Source: Promethearchaeota archaeon (GTDB taxonomy: Archaea; Asgardarchaeota; Lokiarchaeia; Sigynarchaeales; SOKP01). From it: DNA of 59,505 nt. The notes under the pieces were generated by a model. The model ran no database searches. It had not been told where the DNA came from and saw nothing but the letters and a program-made list of their open reading frames with translations. Made by a program: the position numbers and the translations under genes. The stretch is from positions 1 through 59,505 of the forward strand of contig WJKD01000332.1 in the NCBI GenBank assembly GCA_014729315.1, read 5' to 3'. Positions 46,718 through 55,819 of the stretch are shown one piece after another. Every line of letters begins with the position of its first letter. Position 1 is the stretch's first letter.

Positions 46718-47548
46718 TCATTTTTTTTGACTTTTACGCTTTTTTGGAAACCAAGGAAAGAATGAGCTTGTTCTGCGCTTGTAATCTGCGTACGCGTCGT
46801 CCCCTTCGAATCGTTTATTCAAGAGTTTTACTCCGGAGACTTTAATAATTTGCACTGTGATATAAATCGGTGAAAAAATCATAATGAAGCCCCAAGGAAC
46901 ACCGATAGCAATTATATATATACTCCACCACATCGTTACTTCACCAAAATAGTTCGGATGCTGAGTATATTTCCATAACCCTTTGTCCATTACTTCCTTT
47001 GTTCGATTTGGATTATTTAAGAATCGATATAATTGATAGTCACCGACAGATTCAAAATAAAAACCAAAAATCCAGAGAAGTCCTCCCAGTACTAGCGTAA
47101 TAAAGCCTATACTTAAAAATCCTTCTAACGGTTGTGCAGGACTTACATTAATCCACAATACTGGAAATACTACAATAAATATTACTAATCCTTGAAATAA
47201 ATAAATTTTTGTTAAGCTTTTAAAAAACACATTTTTTCCCGCTTCCTTCCATCTCTCTCTCATATTGGCGTAGCGTTTGTCTTCGGGCTTTCCGCGGTTT
47301 CGGATAAATACGTAAATGGCGAGTCTTACGGCCCATAAAAATACTAAAGATGTCACTATTATCTTTCGGATTGATAGTACTCCAGATTCTAAATATGAGA
47401 GCACAAAACTGACGATTGCAACGACAAAGTACCCTGGACCATAAAAGATATCCATTATACCGTTATTTTTTTTTATCGTACCTACAATACAAGCTATTAG
47501 AACATAAATAAATAATACAATAGCAGAATATAACATAATCATCCACAT
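46718..47548 (-). CDS. DUF1295/isoprenylcysteine methyltransferase-like membrane protein
   Basis: About 276 residues with seven or so membrane helices. The C-terminal block YTQHPNYFGEVTMWWSIYI and KRFEGDDAYADYKRRTSSF-type sequence is diagnostic of DUF1295, a relative of steroid 5-alpha reductase and isoprenylcysteine carboxyl methyltransferase. I chose the ATG at 47548 because AGGTGA lies 5 bases upstream; an in-frame TTG at 47572 would add eight residues. Reaction unknown; the family uses hydrophobic substrates such as lipids. Confidence 0.85.
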   Translation of the reverse strand: MWMIMLYSAIVLFIYVLIACIVGTIKKNNGIMDIFYGPGYFVVAIVSFVLSYLESGVLSIRKIIVTSLVFLWAVRLAIYVFIRNRGKPEDKRYANMRERWKEAGKNVFFKSLTKIYLFQGLVIFIVVFPVLWINVSPAQPLEGFLSIGFITLVLGGLLWIFGFYFESVGDYQLYRFLNNPNRTKEVMDKGLWKYTQHPNYFGEVTMWWSIYIIAIGVPWGFIMIFSPIYITVQIIKVSGVKLLNKRFEGDDAYADYKRRTSSFFPWFPKKRKSQKK

Positions 47549-47629
47549 AGGATCACCTAAAAAAATTAGCAATTAAAAAAATAAAATTTCTATGGTAATA
47601 TTTTATAAATTTATTAATCTAACATTCGG

Positions 47630-48532
47630 TTATACTATATCTTTTTTGTCCTCATCGATGTTGATCTCGTGAGTCTCCTCGTACTTTTGCTCATCGTCTA
47701 CGTTTTTTCTCACAATAATATCTCTTCTTGATTCTGCATATTTATTAGGTTTTAATTTTATCACAGGTATTCCGAAATAAATCCAGCCTCTATCCAACTC
47801 TTGATTAAATCCCGTGCTCGAAAGCGCACCTATAACCGAATCTTTCCCTACTACAGTACCCGGTGAGATTGTTGACACGCCCCCAATCACGCTGTAATCA
47901 TCAAAAAACAGTCTCTTTATTATTAAATATTTTCCAACTACCATAGAACTCATCACTACAGCACCTTGACCAATCGTAACCTTTCTTCCGAATTTTATAA
48001 ATTCCATATCAACCCACGCATCGTATAAGTGGCTTGAAAAATCAATCTGCACCCCAAACCATCGAAAGGCTAAGGTGTCAATCCACGGTAGGGGACAATT
48101 GTTCATTAACCAGATTATCATTTTTTTTAACTCGGTTCGAAGGCACCAGAATTCAAAGTCCTTATCGCCTTTTTCTGCCTTGAAAATACCTTCTTTAGGT
48201 TTATGAATCAGGTTAATTAAGGTAAGAATTAATTTTGAAAAAATCGCACACGCAAAGATGAAGATAAAGTAAGAAAATAAGAACATAAAGGGTAAAAGAA
48301 GCATTGCGATTATCCAATTATTTATGTGAAAGTAATATCCCCACCAACATAAACCAACAAATATTCCGCTAAACCAGAAAATTGGAACATATATCGCTAA
48401 AAATTTTATACTTACTCTACTAATTGAACTACTTGTGGTAAAATCAAGCGTGAATTCCTCCAATTCTTTTTTTAACTTTTCGTCCGAAGGAATAACTTGT
48501 TGTTCAGAAATATCTTGAAATTCTTCACTCAT
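47630..48532 (-). CDS. Membrane-anchored left-handed beta-helix (hexapeptide) protein
   Basis: A 300-residue protein with two membrane helices at about 45-105, a soluble middle part and a hexapeptide-repeat beta-helix in residues 180-245 (for example GRKVTIGQGAVVM and GVSTISPGTVVGKDSVI), followed by a charged acidic tail. Hexapeptide repeats are typical of acyl/acetyltransferases; the helix-plus-beta-helix design resembles C-terminal modules of Pls/PosA-type peptide synthetases. The catalytic histidine is not obvious. It lies 18 bases downstream of a similar gene on the same strand, an evident duplication. Confidence 0.8.
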   Translation of the reverse strand: MSEEFQDISEQQVIPSDEKLKKELEEFTLDFTTSSSISRVSIKFLAIYVPIFWFSGIFVGLCWWGYYFHINNWIIAMLLLPFMFLFSYFIFIFACAIFSKLILTLINLIHKPKEGIFKAEKGDKDFEFWCLRTELKKMIIWLMNNCPLPWIDTLAFRWFGVQIDFSSHLYDAWVDMEFIKFGRKVTIGQGAVVMSSMVVGKYLIIKRLFFDDYSVIGGVSTISPGTVVGKDSVIGALSSTGFNQELDRGWIYFGIPVIKLKPNKYAESRRDIIVRKNVDDEQKYEETHEINIDEDKKDIV

Positions 48533-48550
48533 TTTGGGCTCGCCTCCTCA

Positions 48551-49459
48551 TTATTTGTTTTTACTTTCTTTCTTTCTTTCTTGTAATTGGAGTTCTCTCA
48601 ATCTTTCTTCGGATTTAAGCTCGTTTTCACTGATTTTTAAATATTTCATCGTCTTTTTAGTAAAGGCTTTTCTTAGTGGTACACCAAAATAAAAATTATT
48701 GCCTTTAAGAGTACTATATTTGGTTGCTCCTGCAAGCGGAAATAGGTAAGAATTGTCTTTAATTTCAACTCCAGGAGCAATACAATTTAACCCCGAAGTG
48801 GTAACATTGTTTCCTAATTTAATCTTAAAGTAAGAGATATTGCCAAAGATTCCTTCAACCGAATGAGAACTGAACCCCGAATTAACGCCGACATACGAAT
48901 TATCTCCAATCTCTACAAACCTATCGGCTCCAAATTGTTCCTCAATAGTCGAACCTTTTCCAATCTTGTTATTTCCCACATAATTATATAACCAATTGAT
49001 TAACCAAGGGAATGGTCCTTTTATAAAAGCATTTTTGGGATATTTAATCATAAACGAGCGTATATTATAGAAATTGAGCGTCTTGCTATTAATATTCCTT
49101 GGAATAATACCATCTTTGGAGGGACTTATGTTTTCGGTAATTTCCCACAACCACTTAGTTAAGACTCCTACGAGAAATAAATGGATGAGATAAACGCCGA
49201 TTATAACTAACGGCATTGAAATTAACGCAAGTAATGGGTAAAAACTGGTAAATAGAGATGCAAAAGAAGCGTTCTCCAGAAAAAAGGGTAAAAAGAAATA
49301 CCTAAAGTAAAGAGTTATAATTATTCCAGGAATCAAGAATGAACCTATAAATATAATAAAAAAGGCAAGAATGTACCAATGAAATTGAAGTTCAATTTCT
49401 TGTTTTATTACTGATTTTTTTTTTCCGTCTTGACGAGATTCAACTCTTTGAGTTCCCAA
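48551..49459 (-). CDS. Membrane-anchored beta-helix protein, tandem paralogue
   Basis: A 302-residue relative of the following gene, with two membrane helices (about 30-55 and 75-100), KGPFPWLINWLYNYVG in the middle and hexapeptide repeats from 185 to 265 (GDNSYVGVNSGFSS, GNNVTTSGLNCIAPGVEIKD). The phrases PFPW and the ending FYFGVPLRKAF parallel PLPW and IYFGIPVIKLK in the partner, so the two arose by duplication and may form a heteromer. Start is TTG. First gene of the minus-strand group. Confidence 0.8.
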   Translation of the reverse strand: MGTQRVESRQDGKKKSVIKQEIELQFHWYILAFFIIFIGSFLIPGIIITLYFRYFFLPFFLENASFASLFTSFYPLLALISMPLVIIGVYLIHLFLVGVLTKWLWEITENISPSKDGIIPRNINSKTLNFYNIRSFMIKYPKNAFIKGPFPWLINWLYNYVGNNKIGKGSTIEEQFGADRFVEIGDNSYVGVNSGFSSHSVEGIFGNISYFKIKLGNNVTTSGLNCIAPGVEIKDNSYLFPLAGATKYSTLKGNNFYFGVPLRKAFTKKTMKYLKISENELKSEERLRELQLQERKKESKNK

Positions 49460-49898
49460 TAATCATCACTAAAATCTATTAATTATACTTAGTTTTTGTA
49501 GTTAAATCAGATTAATATTCAAATTATCTTTATTTAATAAATATATATGATTTTGTTTTAAAATGTATTTTTTATAGCTGCTAAATTTGTCATTCAAATA
49601 CTAATCTTTCCTAATTTATGTTTATTTTTATATATTGAGATATAAATAGATTCGAATTAAGAAAAAGAACTATAAAAGTGTTTATTCAGAATAGAAATAA
49701 GTGGAGAATTTAATGATTATTTTTCATTTAAATGTGATATAGAGTAAATAGTATAGAACTCATTATTGTTGGATTGGTAATATATTAATCAGATGTTAAA
49801 TGTAAATAAAAATTTAAAGAGTTAGGAAAACATAGTTTAGATCATAGTTAGTATTGAATTACAAAACAAAAAAATAGAGAATATAGTGGAGGCACAAA
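49460..49898. other. Intergenic region, 439 bp, divergent promoters
   Basis: A very AT-rich spacer between the beta-helix gene and ribonucleotide reductase, which are divergently transcribed. I looked for a cobalamin riboswitch because the reductase uses B12, and saw no B12-box or extended stem. GGAGG at 49888-49892 is the Shine-Dalgarno of the reductase. Nothing else recognised. Confidence 0.5.
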
Positions 49899-52133
49899 AT
49901 GGCTAATAATTCTTTCTCCCTTGCGGACCTTTATCCGAAGTATGTAGTTAATTCAAAAGGTGAGAAAAAGAAATTCGATGAGAATAGTATCGCAAAAGTG
50001 TTGAATAAAGAGACTGGTCTTGATATGCATATCGCCGAGAAAGTCGCAGAGGATGTGATACGGAAAATTATTGGTTTAGGGATGAAGGAAATCTCAACAA
50101 ATTATATAAGGGAACTTGTTTGCGTTGAATTAACTCAAAGAAGTCTAAACAAATATAGAAACTTATTTGCACGGGCAATAAACCTCGAAAATATTAGTTT
50201 TAAGTTAGACGAGGCTTTCTTGGGAATGTATAAAGGAAAACAACCAGATTGGGGCCCCTTGGGTTATGTGACCTATAAGAGGACTTACGCAAGAATAATA
50301 GAACAAGAGGGTCGAAAAGAAGAATTCTGGGAAACCGTCCGAAGAGTTGTTGAAGGTTGCTATTCAATTCAAAAAGAACATTGTATTAAGTTATCTCTTC
50401 CTTGGAGTGATAATAAAGCTCAAAAATCAGCTCAGCGAATGTTTCAAAAAATATGGGAATTTAAGATGACTCCGCCGGGAAGAGGATTATGGATGATGGG
50501 AACCGAATTTATTGCTAGACATGGTTCAATGGCTCTAAATAATTGCGGATTTGCTTCCACCGCAGATATTAATCTAAAATATTCTAAAGCGTTTGAATTT
50601 GTAATGGACGCATTGATGCTTGGTGTCGGTGTCGGGTTTGACACCTTAGGAGCTGGTAAAATCACCATTAAAAAACCAAAGAAAGGATTTTTTGAATTTC
50701 AGATTCCAGACAGCCGGGAAGGATGGGTTGAGGCTTTAAAATTAGTGTTGGAAGCATATTTTCTCGGGAAAGAGATACCTAAATTTGATTTTTCTGAAAT
50801 TCGACCCGCCGGCGAACCTATAAGAGGTTTTGGAGGTATAGCATCTGGTCCTGAACCGTTAAAAGAAATGCTAGAGGATGTTAAAAAATTATTAGAAAAC
50901 AGAATAGGCCAAAAGATAACTTCGCTTGATATTGTTGACATAATGAACTATGTTGGGAGATGTGTCGTAGCTGGGAATGTAAGGCGAAGTGCTGAAATCG
51001 CATTGGGGGATCCTACTGATTTAGAATTCGTACTATGTAAACAAGATAAAGAAAAACTTTATTCGCACCGTTGGGCGAGTAATAATAGCGTATTTGCGAG
51101 AAAAGGTTTAGATTATTCTTTTATTGCTGATCAAATAAAAGTAAATGGTGAACCGGGAGTCTTTTGGTTAGAAAATGCAAGAGCTTTTTCGCGCATGAGC
51201 GATAACCCTGATTATAAAGACAAGAAAGCCGCGGGGGTTAATCCTTGTGGGGAACAAACTCTTGAATCTTTTGAGCTTTGTTGCTTGGTAGAAACATTTC
51301 CTTCCCGACACGATTCCTACGAGGAATTTGAAGAAACTCTAAAATACGCCTATTTATATGCAAAATCGGTAACATTAGTTAATACTCATTGGAAAGAAAC
51401 AAACGCAGTAATGTTAAAAAATCGAAGGATGGGAATTTCGCAAACTGGTATAATCGAAGCTTTTAACAAGCATGGAAGGACAAACATGCTCGAATGGTCC
51501 AATAGAGGTTATATGTACTTACGAAATTTAGACGAAAAATATTCTGATTGGTTATGTATTCCCAAGTCAATTAAACTTACGACGGTTAAACCCAGCGGAA
51601 CAGTTAGCTTACTCCCGGGAGTTCCTCCAGGAATTCATTATCCACACTCTAAACACTATATAAGAAGAATACGAGTTTCTAAAAATTCTGATTTGGTTCC
51701 GATCGTAAGGGAGGCAGGTTATACCATTGAGCATGATAGTTATTCAGATAATTCATATGTAATTGAGTTCCCTGTACACGAACAATATTTTGATCGTTCA
51801 AAAAACGATGTTTCAATCTGGGAACAAGCTGAAAATGCTGCTGCTTATCAAAAATACTGGTCCGATAATCAAGTTTCCATAACTATAACCTTTAGAGCCG
51901 ACGAGGCAGACCAAATAGAACATGTCTTGGAATGCTACGAGGATAAATTAAAAAGTGTTAGCTTTTTACCTATTAAAGAACATGGATATGAACAAGCACC
52001 TTACGAGGAAATAACTGAAGAAAGATACGATGAAATGGTTTCAAAGTTAAAACCTTTAAACTTAAATAAAACCAGCGATCGAGCCATTGGTGAGAAATTC
52101 TGTGATTCTGAAAGGTGTGAAATAAGACTATAA
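49899..52133 (+). CDS. nrdJ: Adenosylcobalamin-dependent ribonucleoside-triphosphate reductase (class II)
   Basis: A 744-residue class II ribonucleotide reductase of the monomeric RTPR type. Residues about 12-95 form an ATP-cone, then the RNR barrel with the first redox Cys in LNNCGFAST (C216), the finger loop NPCGEQTLESFELCCLVETFP, and the Gly-rich KPSGTVSLLPGVPPGIHYPH. The C-terminus ends CDSERC (C735, C740), the shuttle cysteine pair for thioredoxin-type reduction. It makes dNTPs from NTPs with coenzyme B12 and so is oxygen-independent. GGAGG 6 bases upstream sets the start. Monocistronic. Confidence 0.92.
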   Translation: MANNSFSLADLYPKYVVNSKGEKKKFDENSIAKVLNKETGLDMHIAEKVAEDVIRKIIGLGMKEISTNYIRELVCVELTQRSLNKYRNLFARAINLENISFKLDEAFLGMYKGKQPDWGPLGYVTYKRTYARIIEQEGRKEEFWETVRRVVEGCYSIQKEHCIKLSLPWSDNKAQKSAQRMFQKIWEFKMTPPGRGLWMMGTEFIARHGSMALNNCGFASTADINLKYSKAFEFVMDALMLGVGVGFDTLGAGKITIKKPKKGFFEFQIPDSREGWVEALKLVLEAYFLGKEIPKFDFSEIRPAGEPIRGFGGIASGPEPLKEMLEDVKKLLENRIGQKITSLDIVDIMNYVGRCVVAGNVRRSAEIALGDPTDLEFVLCKQDKEKLYSHRWASNNSVFARKGLDYSFIADQIKVNGEPGVFWLENARAFSRMSDNPDYKDKKAAGVNPCGEQTLESFELCCLVETFPSRHDSYEEFEETLKYAYLYAKSVTLVNTHWKETNAVMLKNRRMGISQTGIIEAFNKHGRTNMLEWSNRGYMYLRNLDEKYSDWLCIPKSIKLTTVKPSGTVSLLPGVPPGIHYPHSKHYIRRIRVSKNSDLVPIVREAGYTIEHDSYSDNSYVIEFPVHEQYFDRSKNDVSIWEQAENAAAYQKYWSDNQVSITITFRADEADQIEHVLECYEDKLKSVSFLPIKEHGYEQAPYEEITEERYDEMVSKLKPLNLNKTSDRAIGEKFCDSERCEIRL

Positions 52134-52167
52134 TCTATTCCATAATAATATTTAAAGTTTTACTTAA

Positions 52168-53036
52168 TCAAACTTCTTTTCGTTCTCTTTTTATCTCTCT
52201 ATTTAAAAAATTTACTACATCATTAATGAGAATAAAGGCATTGTCTTGATTATGATCAAATAAGTAAAATCTATAACTTTCAGGAATATTTTTATTAAGC
52301 TGAATATGACTGCGAAACCCGAGAGGGTTGTTTATTACTATTATCTCTTCTTTTTTCTTAACTTCCTGTATCGCAACCCAGTGATGTTCTTTATTTAAAG
52401 CAATACACGGAGTTTTGAAATTATTTCTATAAAGATGATTACTTAAAATGGAAATCTTTGCTTTGAAACCGTCTCTATCTCCTTTAAAGTCCTTTTCTGT
52501 AAAGTATAATCCTCCCGTTCCGTCATAAATTTCTTGATTTTGAGGAAAAAAACGACCACCAAATAATTTAAATAAAATTTTTAAATCTATATCTGTTCTC
52601 ATTTGATACAGATAATTTTTAATGATTTGTCGAGTGACGAGATTGGTTTTAGAAAACGACTCGTCTCCTATATTAAAAAACGTAATAGGAACGTAATATT
52701 GAACGATCTCTGGATGTTCTCTGTTTAAATATTCGTTCAATGGATTCTTTCCCAAAGTCTTGAGAAGGATGTAGACCAACGCTACGGACCATCGAAACTC
52801 ATCTTTATCAAAAGGGTGTAAACCTTCAATTTTTCTATATATGTTCTTAGAATATGTTTAAACGATAAATTGACTTCGGGATTGATAAGCATTAAAAATG
52901 TTGATAATCCGCAACAATTTGGAAGTTGGTTGTATAAAGGGAGTGTAATATTTAATACACTTTACAGGTAATTTCTAAAAATAATATATTCAGAAGTAAT
53001 AAATTTTTTTAATCCCTTAAGAAAAATAATATTCAT
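52168..53036 (-). pseudogene. Papain-like (peptidase C39-like) protein, frameshifted and with TAA
   Basis: The downstream part (TTG 52779 to TAA 52168, 203 residues) contains HHWVAIQEV and IIVINNPLG, resembling the catalytic His and Asn/Asp ends of papain-like C39-type proteins, but no cysteine nucleophile. The missing part lies upstream in a different frame: NCCGLSTFLMLINPEVN (52860-52920) with the expected CG-hydrophobic motif. The frames join if one A is added to the A5 run (T5 at 52830-52834 on the plus strand), giving YIEK-IEGLHPFDKDEFRW. The upstream frame also meets TAA at 52962-52964, beyond which it continues to an ATG at 53036. The gene is broken at two sites or misassembled. Confidence 0.55.
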
Positions 53037-53315
53037 TCTTCTTTAACTCTTAAAACTACCTTTTATATTGTGAAGATCTCTATTATTTAGCTTGTAAAAA
53101 ATAGAGAATCAAGAGAGGCTCTTAAAATACTATACATATTCTTATACTTCCATAGATGTTAAAATACAAGAAAATATCAATAAATTTATTTAATCAGATA
53201 AACTCTTTTTGAATAAGTCATATTTTTGTAATTGATTTGAAGTAAAAATTATAAAGAATCTAATGAAAATAAAATTATCAACTATTTATAATAAAAAAAG
53301 TGAAAGTGAATTTAA

Positions 53316-54182
53316 ATGGCTAAAAAGAAAACAACAACTAAGAAAAAAAAAACTACTAAAAAAACGGAAGCGAAAGAAGCTCCTAAAGAGGAACCACCCA
53401 AACCAAAACAAATCATATTCAAGAAAATTAGAGTAAATTTTTGGAGGACCAGATTACACGCAGAAGAGTTAGGAGTGTATCAATCACTTAAATATCAAGC
53501 TAAAACACCATACTTTGCCAAAAATTTTGATATTGAAGGTGTTGTTGAGATTGACGACGAAAAAAAATACATAGTGGCTTTCAATAAAGATCAATGGGAT
53601 GAAGAGAGAAATCGATTAGTCATAAGGTTATTTACAATTATGGAGGAAAAAATGGGTGCTCAGAAGGGGGGAAACTTCAAGGGCGGTGTTGAAATGAGTT
53701 TTGCCCACTCAATTGTCCAAAGTTTTGAAATCAGACACCCAGCTCCCGTGTTTTTCGTGCAACTACCCACCAATAGCTTTATGCCTCGTATCGTAAAAGG
53801 ATATAGATTCATCGGTACTCGATGGAGTTTTCCTTTACTACCTGAAGAAAAGGGCGATAAACTTCAGATGGTTCTATGTAAAGGCAAGATTGGAGTCGGC
53901 AGAGATTACGATATTTTAATAGGAAAGAAAAAGGTAGCACGTGTGGATATGCAACGCGTTACGAAGGACGTTGAGATGGAAATCTACGATGAAAACTTGG
54001 CAAAAGATAAAACCTTCATAATGACATTAACCTTATTTGGATGTATTTGTTATTTCATGAAAGACGCAGAAAAGGCTGTTAAAGAAATCGTCAAACCCAT
54101 GGAAGATACCGGAACGGCTGATTTTGACTTATCTAAATACGAGCTTGACTTGTTTAAGAATCCAAGAATGATTCGCCGTTAA
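53316..54182 (+). CDS. Hypothetical protein with Lys/Thr-rich N-terminal tail
   Basis: A 288-residue protein. Its first 32 residues are a disordered basic tail of Lys, Thr and later Pro/Glu (KKKTTTKKKKTTKKTEAKEA), resembling histone-like tails. The rest is compact and beta-rich with IGKKKVARVDMQRVTKDVEM near residue 205-225, which by eye recalls the twelve-stranded LURP-one/tubby barrel, and TLFGCICYFMKDAEKAV as its terminal helix. That fold assignment is tentative. No signal peptide or membrane helix. Convergent with the next membrane protein gene. Confidence 0.6.
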   Translation: MAKKKTTTKKKKTTKKTEAKEAPKEEPPKPKQIIFKKIRVNFWRTRLHAEELGVYQSLKYQAKTPYFAKNFDIEGVVEIDDEKKYIVAFNKDQWDEERNRLVIRLFTIMEEKMGAQKGGNFKGGVEMSFAHSIVQSFEIRHPAPVFFVQLPTNSFMPRIVKGYRFIGTRWSFPLLPEEKGDKLQMVLCKGKIGVGRDYDILIGKKKVARVDMQRVTKDVEMEIYDENLAKDKTFIMTLTLFGCICYFMKDAEKAVKEIVKPMEDTGTADFDLSKYELDLFKNPRMIRR

Positions 54183-54344
54183 ATCTTAATATTACTTCAA
54201 CATTTCTAATTATTTTTTATTTTATATTTTCAAAAGCATTTCAGTTTGTATATCAATTAATTTTCCCTGAAATCAGACTAAGACACGTAAAAAAAGAATA
54301 AAAAACAAGAAAAAAATTTTATAGTTTCAAGTCAACTTGTAGTT

Positions 54345-55118
54345 CTATTTAATGCCGTGATCCTTTTTCCATTTCTGATATCCTTTAGTTTCCCGTCCCC
54401 GATACATCGGAATTCTTCCAGTATCATCTCTATATGCTTGTTGAAGTTCTTCTTCTGAAAGTTTTTGTAATTTGTCCTTTTTGATTTCTTCGTCAATTTC
54501 TTCTTCCTCTTCAATCTTCTTAATTTGTCTCAATATTAAATAAACTCCATGATTCCAGAGAACAAACATGAAGAAAAAGAACAAGATTACAAGCATTATG
54601 TCAATACCAGCTAATAAGATCCAAATTCCTGGATTCTTAATGTTCTCAACCATCCATGTCCATGTGTCAACCCACCATTTAACAAAATCTTGGGTTAATA
54701 AGCCGATAATTAACGCAATTACAGTGACATAAACACCCAGCAAAGTTACACCCATCAGCCATCTTAATAAGGTATGATCTTCGTATTTCTCTGCTACTAC
54801 TCTATTCTTATACAAAACACGACACATTCTTAGACTACCGCCTCTAAATAGAGCATAAAACAAGACAATCAATATAAGATGGGCGGTTATGATCCCCCCA
54901 ACAATTGCTATTTGATATCCCAAATCGAGTTCTAAGTATAATCTCCAAATCTCGGGATCTATAGCGGCTATTATAGTTACCCATATTCCAAGAGCAATCA
55001 CAGTCGAGGCAATGACAAACGCATAATAAAACAACCGAGCAATCCTAACATCCCATGTTGTGAATGGATCAAAAGGATCGTAGCCCCGAGAAGGAGCAGA
55101 ACGTGCTTTTCTCGCCAT
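54345..55118 (-). CDS. Hypothetical four-helix membrane protein
   Basis: A 257-residue membrane protein with helices at about residues 28-50, 65-90, 118-143 and 165-190, and a highly charged cytoplasmic C-terminal tail (IKKIEEEEEIDEEIKKDKLQ) followed by a Gly/Arg/Lys end. The N-terminus is basic and Pro/Ser-rich. Domain organisation resembles scaffold or signalling membrane proteins but no family is recognised. It follows a zinc-ribbon membrane protein gene on the same strand by 157 bases. Confidence 0.65.
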   Translation of the reverse strand: MARKARSAPSRGYDPFDPFTTWDVRIARLFYYAFVIASTVIALGIWVTIIAAIDPEIWRLYLELDLGYQIAIVGGIITAHLILIVLFYALFRGGSLRMCRVLYKNRVVAEKYEDHTLLRWLMGVTLLGVYVTVIALIIGLLTQDFVKWWVDTWTWMVENIKNPGIWILLAGIDIMLVILFFFFMFVLWNHGVYLILRQIKKIEEEEEIDEEIKKDKLQKLSEEELQQAYRDDTGRIPMYRGRETKGYQKWKKDHGIK

Positions 55119-55274
55119 TTATAGTTTCCTCATTCTTCTACTTAAAATTTATATTAATGGTAATTAGAAATTTCTATATTTTATATTTTATTTACCCTTT
55201 TATTTGAATCTATTTTTCCCCATTATTTCTTCCTTGATAAGATTCTCTAAAATTTTGTAGTTCTCGAGCTTTGC

Positions 55275-55706
55275 CTACAATTTAGCATGGCAATATCTAC
55301 ATCTTTCCGATTTGTCGTCAATGAACGCACCACAATAAGGACAAATTATTGTCTCTTTTTCTTGTTCTTCTTTTGGAGGCGTTTCTTTAACTATTTTTTG
55401 TGGCTTTGGGGAGGTTTTTTTACCCGATGCTTTTGCAATAATTTGTTCCTTTTTTGTTAAGTATTCTATTTCTTTTGGCTTTTCAAATGCATTTTCAGAG
55501 AATATTAATTTAGACTCACATGTAGGACAATAACGTTTTTTTCTCACGTATTTGTTATAGATTAAGAAAGCTATTAACCCGATACCTAATGTTGCAAGTG
55601 CTATAATTATCCAAATGGTTTTTTCCAGACTATCCATCGATTTTTTCACAGGATAATTGATTTCTTTTTCGCAATACTCGCAATATGCATATTTTATTTT
55701 TGGCAT
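55275..55706 (-). CDS. Zinc-ribbon single-helix membrane protein
   Basis: A 143-residue protein with an N-terminal zinc knuckle CEYCEKEINYP, a membrane helix (about 31-49, IWIIIALATLGIGLIAFLI), CPTCESKLIF after it, a lysine/proline-rich linker, and a C-terminal double zinc ribbon CPYCGAFIDDKSERCRYCHA. Four CxxC motifs suggest two zinc sites. Likely a membrane-associated adaptor; no function known. Monocistronic. Confidence 0.65.
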   Translation of the reverse strand: MPKIKYAYCEYCEKEINYPVKKSMDSLEKTIWIIIALATLGIGLIAFLIYNKYVRKKRYCPTCESKLIFSENAFEKPKEIEYLTKKEQIIAKASGKKTSPKPQKIVKETPPKEEQEKETIICPYCGAFIDDKSERCRYCHAKL

Positions 55707-55819
55707 GTTACATCAAAAATTGAAATATTTGATATGTTTTGTAAAAAAACACTAGAAAATTTTTTTTACTTATATTATTATTAACGCTATCCTTCAAATA
55801 AATAATTTCTTTCAAATAC

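Noticed and set aside
49460..49898. Cobalamin riboswitch before the B12-dependent reductase
   Set aside because: No B12-box or matching stems found, and such riboswitches are rare in archaea.
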